A DNA stretch of 64,000 bases from assembly GCA_030373505.1 (NCBI GenBank), contig JAUCYS010000002.1:171329-235328 (forward strand), written 5' to 3'. Below the pieces are notes generated by a model. It was not told the DNA's origin. It searched no databases and was given only the letters and a program-made list of their open reading frames with translations. The number at the start of each line of letters is the position of its first letter. The stretch's first letter is position 1. Source of the stretch: Parasphingorhabdus sp. (GTDB taxonomy: Bacteria; Pseudomonadota; Alphaproteobacteria; Sphingomonadales; Sphingomonadaceae). A program made the position numbers and the translations under genes. Below are positions 61,217 through 64,000 of the stretch, in pieces.

Positions 61217-62238
61217 TTACCCTCTCCAGCCGCAATCCGCGCATCAATCGCATCGCGCATCGCTTTCAACGCGCTGGGCTTGATCTTCTCGGCGATCACC
61301 GGAGCAAGGCTGATCCAGCTGGAAGCGGTCAAGCGGTCGAGATTGGACGTGGCATTCGCCATATATTTTGACTGACCTTCCGGCGCGGGTAGCCTCGCCG
61401 GTTTCAGCCCCCATTTAATCTTGGCGTCGGTAACGCTGGCGATTTGGTGATCATGATCGGAGGCGATCAGGTCGATCACCGCCTTGCGCGCTTCGGTATC
61501 CTTGATCTTACCGATTTCGATCAGTGATCTTCGTTTTTGGCCCAACGGGTGCCGTGCCAGCGCATGAACACGCCCGCCCTGGCTTTCGTCCGTGCCAGCG
61601 ACCATGACAACGGTGCGGTAAATGAACAGATAATCGCGCAGCGATCGGCTCGACATCTCCATCGCGTCGGCCGCATCATCCTGCCAGCCGTATAGTCCGG
61701 CAATCGTTGCCGCACTATGATCGGCCTCAAGATCGGCGTGCTTTTCATCGTCGATCAGAACATTCTGAGAGGCCTTTGAAGACCATCTTTTGGACTGCCC
61801 AACCTGCTGCGCAGACTTGCCTTTCTGACCATCGAAAAACCGGCCTTCATAGATGTCGGCGCGTGCGCGGACAAACATCGCCTTTTCAATCGGTCCAATA
61901 TCTCGCCGGTCCATGTTTTCGGACGCTTCGATTTCCCGGCATCGCTCAGCACTGCCTTTGGCCACCAGCGCCGAAATCTGGGCGATGCCATGCATTATCG
62001 CCCCGTGTTTCCGGTGTCTTCCCGTGACCAGCAACCACGTCTTTTCTGCACCTTTGGAATTTTTCCGGATCTTGATCGGTTCATTCTGACCGTCTGCCTT
62101 CATCAGCGCGCCAATCGCGTCAGCTTTCTCGGGCCAGAACAAACCTATGCGGGGGCCATCATCGATATCTTGGGGATCGACCAGAATAGCCTGGTCGTCA
62201 TGGTTGATCACCGCTGGCGATTTTTCGCGAAGGGCCAT
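61213..62238 (-). CDS. ParB-like nuclease-domain protein
   Basis: 341 residues. An N-terminal ParB/Srx fold is suggested by NEPIKIRKN followed by LLVTGRHRKHGAIMHG, the GxRR-type motif, and ASENMDRRDIGPIEKAMFVR. The middle and C-terminal parts are helical (HTH about 190-215: MEMSSRSLRDYLFIYRTVVM). In Mu-like alphaproteobacterial phages this gene follows the early regulator. It may bind DNA or act as a nuclease; no catalytic proof. Confidence 0.82.
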   Translation of the reverse strand: MALREKSPAVINHDDQAILVDPQDIDDGPRIGLFWPEKADAIGALMKADGQNEPIKIRKNSKGAEKTWLLVTGRHRKHGAIMHGIAQISALVAKGSAERCREIEASENMDRRDIGPIEKAMFVRARADIYEGRFFDGQKGKSAQQVGQSKRWSSKASQNVLIDDEKHADLEADHSAATIAGLYGWQDDAADAMEMSSRSLRDYLFIYRTVVMVAGTDESQGGRVHALARHPLGQKRRSLIEIGKIKDTEARKAVIDLIASDHDHQIASVTDAKIKWGLKPARLPAPEGQSKYMANATSNLDRLTASSWISLAPVIAEKIKPSALKAMRDAIDARIAAGEGK

Positions 62239-62240
62239 GT

Positions 62241-62546
62241 CTATTCGACCCCCTCACTTAGACGGTGAGCGGCGCCGTTCGGTTCGCTAGACTGTGGGGA
62301 ATCGCAATCCATGGGAGCCACCACATCCAAATCAACCGGATAGATATCGATACGCAAATCATGGCGGGATACGCCATAGAGGCGCTCGGCAAGCAGCACA
62401 TATTCGGCAGGCAGCCTCTTGTATTCATTGATTATGCGCCAGATGGTCGATTGGGTGATGCCCAGATCGCGGCCCAACTGACTGTCCGATCCGGCCGCGT
62501 CGCGGCATCGGATCAGTGCGTCATATGATCGATGAGGATTATTCAT
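62241..62546 (-). CDS. Cro/Ner-like helix-turn-helix regulator
   Basis: 101 residues. Helix-turn-helix about 16-50 (GSDSQLGRDLGITQSTIWRI then INEYKRLPAEYVLLAERLYG), of the YdaS/Cro type. It is divergent from the LexA-type repressor across 84 bases and is the first gene of the early operon, so it is the functional counterpart of Mu Ner: it likely turns down repressor and early promoters after induction. Confidence 0.83.
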   Translation of the reverse strand: MNNPHRSYDALIRCRDAAGSDSQLGRDLGITQSTIWRIINEYKRLPAEYVLLAERLYGVSRHDLRIDIYPVDLDVVAPMDCDSPQSSEPNGAAHRLSEGVE

Positions 62547-62630
62547 ATAAGGGTAAAAACCCGTTTATGAATAATTTGTCAACCGAAAACGTGTCGAGAC
62601 GTGTTATTCGCTTTCGGGTAAGGCGTTAAA
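62547..62630. promoter_or_regulatory. Divergent early operator-promoter region
   Basis: 84 bases between repressor and Ner-like gene. On the minus strand a perfect -35 TTGACA is the complement of 62577-62582; a weak TTTTTA stands 17 bases further. GGGTAAAAACCC at 62561-62572 is a palindrome, and ACGTGTCGAGACGTGT at about 62589-62604 is both a near-palindrome and a direct repeat. These are good candidates for repressor and Ner binding. Operator assignment is inference. Confidence 0.6.
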
Positions 62631-63365
62631 ATGAGTATTTTACCCAATCGCATCGAAGAGCGAAGAGTGGCGCTCGAACTGTCTCAAGCTGAGCTTGGTC
62701 GATTGTCGGGCACCAGCCAGGCAAGCATTCAGCGAATGGAGGCCGGTGACACGCTGAACCCAAGAAATCTGCTTTCGCTGGCGCGCGTGCTGCAGACTAC
62801 ACCGGAATATCTTCAAGGTGAAACCGACGATCCGCGACGACCAGTGCTGGAAATCGACACGTCGCAACCGTCAACAAAGCGGGATGAGGATCAGCAGCAC
62901 GACATAGCGGGCAATTTCTCGAAGGCCGCAGCAGTTAACGCAGAACTAAGGATTGAGCAGCTTGTCGAACTTGACCAGATCGACCTTAAATATGGCATGG
63001 GCGGTACCTATACCGATGGTCCGGTAGAAGTGGAAAAGCGGGCATTCTCGCGCGAATGGCTGCAGTCTATTACTACAACACCGCCGCGTCACCTGTTTTG
63101 GGCGACCGGCGACGGTGACAGCATGGAACCGACGATTCGCAGCGGAGAGATAGTGCTGATCGATCGCAGCCAGGAAACGCCGCGCGTCGACGATGCCATC
63201 TGGGCAGTTGTAGATGGAGAGATCGGTATGATTAAGCGCTTGCGACACCATTCAGACGGCACGGTGGAACTGCTCAGCGACAATCCGCTCGTCCCCCCGC
63301 GCAAGACCGTCGATGGAGAACTGCATGTCATCGGCAGGGTGATCGCGGTGGTGCGGCGTCTTTAA
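62631..63365 (+). CDS. LexA/CI-like phage repressor, S24 peptidase type
   Basis: 244 residues. N-terminal XRE helix-turn-helix about 15-45 (LSQAELGRLSGTSQASIQRM) and C-terminal S24 autoprotease with S164 (GDGDSMEPTIRSGEIVLID) and K202 (GMIKRLRHH). Ala93-Gly94 in DIAGNF is a candidate self-cleavage site. RecA-stimulated cleavage would make induction SOS-dependent, unlike Mu c. It opens on the plus strand with ATG at 62631; no strong RBS is visible. Confidence 0.92.
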   Translation: MSILPNRIEERRVALELSQAELGRLSGTSQASIQRMEAGDTLNPRNLLSLARVLQTTPEYLQGETDDPRRPVLEIDTSQPSTKRDEDQQHDIAGNFSKAAAVNAELRIEQLVELDQIDLKYGMGGTYTDGPVEVEKRAFSREWLQSITTTPPRHLFWATGDGDSMEPTIRSGEIVLIDRSQETPRVDDAIWAVVDGEIGMIKRLRHHSDGTVELLSDNPLVPPRKTVDGELHVIGRVIAVVRRL

Positions 63366-63425
63366 GTGCCACTCAACCGAATTCTATGAAAAGAGACCCG
63401 TGAATTGGAAAGCGTTGATGAAACG

Positions 63426-64000
63426 ATGAAATTAAACTGGTCCCAGTACTTCAATCCCGTAATCACGATTGCGACCATTTCTGGCATGCTTTATCTAATC
63501 GGCTTTACCCGAAGTGCGGTCATCGCCCGAGACTTCGGAGTTGTTAATTTGACGCTCAGTGAGCCAATTCAGGCTACAATTGCTAATGGTTTCATGGTCA
63601 CTATGACTCATATACCTGAATTATTTGCGATCTTGATCTTGACGTTTTTGCTGGTATTTTTGGTTGCTATCCGCCGGAGAAGAAACGCTTGGGTTATTGA
63701 TGAGAATAGACTGCATTTAGTAGGCTGGGCCATTGCGATTGCAACAGTTTATTCAACCTTGGGTGTTTACAGTGGTGCAGAACGATCGAATTCGATTCTG
63801 GAAATCGTTTTAAATGGATGCAAATTGGATTGTAGGACATACAAAACTGCTGAAAAGTCTTATGTGGGATTACTGATTCAGGGTAACGAAGAATATCAAA
63901 TGATTTACACTAAGACTGGGGTTGTAGTTCTACCCATCGTGAAAATTAAATCCATCCACACCGAGGGATTGAAGCCTAAGAAACTCCCGGTGGCTTGGGA
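63426..64000 (+). CDS. hypothetical membrane protein, partial
   Basis: At least 191 residues, open at the window edge, from ATG at 63426 (MKLNWSQYFNPVITIATISG). Three hydrophobic segments at about 12-30, 65-85 (ELFAILILTFLLVFLVAI) and 100-115, then a soluble C-terminal part starting ERSNSILEIVLNGCKLDCR. Clearly lower GC than the phage genes. It lies between the repressor and the unseen left phage end, a place for accessory genes that act in lysogeny. Function unknown. Confidence 0.65.
   Translation, partial: MKLNWSQYFNPVITIATISGMLYLIGFTRSAVIARDFGVVNLTLSEPIQATIANGFMVTMTHIPELFAILILTFLLVFLVAIRRRRNAWVIDENRLHLVGWAIAIATVYSTLGVYSGAERSNSILEIVLNGCKLDCRTYKTAEKSYVGLLIQGNEEYQMIYTKTGVVVLPIVKIKSIHTEGLKPKKLPVAW

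Larger units (their letters stand above)
27242..64000. mobile_element. Mu-like transposable prophage (continues past the window edge)
   Basis: A 36.8-kb block with transposase A/B genes, Mu-type late genes and an orientation opposite to Mu as usually drawn: early genes at the right, com-methyltransferase genes at the left. The left boundary here is set at TG (27242) by two 18-base transposase-site-like repeats just inside. No matching inverted terminus (expected ...CCCGCTACA) is visible after the repressor at 63365, so the prophage probably runs beyond 64000. The 5 bases outside the terminus are GCGGC; Mu-like phages make 5-bp target duplications. Confidence 0.88.

Noticed and set aside
63366..63425. 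Left end of the prophage directly after the repressor
   Set aside because: No sequence resembling the inverted right-end repeats (GTCC...CTACA) is present up to 64000.
1..64000. tRNA or rRNA genes
   Set aside because: No cloverleaf with a TTCGA-type arm and CCA end or rRNA-like stretch was recognised in any spacer; a covariance-model search would settle this.

Overview
The window looks like a chromosomal piece of a sphingomonad (Alphaproteobacteria, Sphingomonadales; something near Sphingorhabdus, Parasphingorhabdus or Sphingopyxis). The evidence is a GC-rich coding style, a carotenoid hydroxylase, two glutathione S-transferases, isovaleryl-CoA dehydrogenase, class 2 dihydroorotate dehydrogenase, and many intergenic palindromes of the kinds common in this order. 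The genus is inferred from gene content, not shown by a marker gene.

Host part, about 1-27,241. The main genes are leuC (partial), crtZ, an ATP-grasp protein, a glutathione S-transferase, a SulP transporter, a second glutathione S-transferase, a PhoX-type phosphatase, a TrmH-type RNA methyltransferase next to ivd, pyrD, gamma-glutamyltransferase and a long-chain acyl-CoA synthetase. From about 14.2 to 18.1 kb lies an AT-richer accessory stretch with two unknown proteins, two paralogous lipoproteins and several copies of intergenic repeats. After it come an extensin-like protein, a secreted repeat protein followed by a fasciclin lipoprotein, a DUF2171 protein, a MarR regulator divergent from a serine beta-lactamase-like hydrolase, and glyoxalases II and I (gloB, gloA) flanking a membrane diguanylate cyclase.

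Prophage part, 27,242 to beyond the right edge. This is a transposable (Mu-like) prophage in reversed orientation, so its early end is on the right. A LexA-type repressor and a divergent HTH gene at 62.2-63.4 kb start the early region. A ParB-like protein, several small coupled genes, transposase A (D273/D338/E390), the B ATPase, a protein with a DnaA domain IV, GemA and a Mor-like activator follow. Next are lysis genes (endolysin, nested Rz/Rz1, holin), Mu-type packaging genes, a portal-MuF fusion and a prohead protease. A 3-kb non-phage cargo (chrA, a Tat-exported superoxide dismutase and a YVTN beta-propeller) sits between protease and capsid. The HK97-fold capsid, connectors, tail tube, G/T tail chaperones with an evident -1 frameshift, tape measure and a gene-transfer-agent-like tail tip follow. 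The late end carries a com-like zinc-ribbon gene, a cytosine-C5 methyltransferase and a Dam-like methylase where Mu carries com-mom. Two 18-bp transposase-site-like repeats just inside a TG terminus at 27,242 mark the right end, and the left end is not visible before 64,000.

Most useful leads: the com-controlled methyltransferase pair, the chromate/superoxide cargo in the morphogenesis operon, the unannotated frameshift fusion, the TIM-barrel-like domain fused to a tail-tip protein, the DnaA-domain protein beside the transposition genes, and an EF-hand-like loop inside the endolysin.
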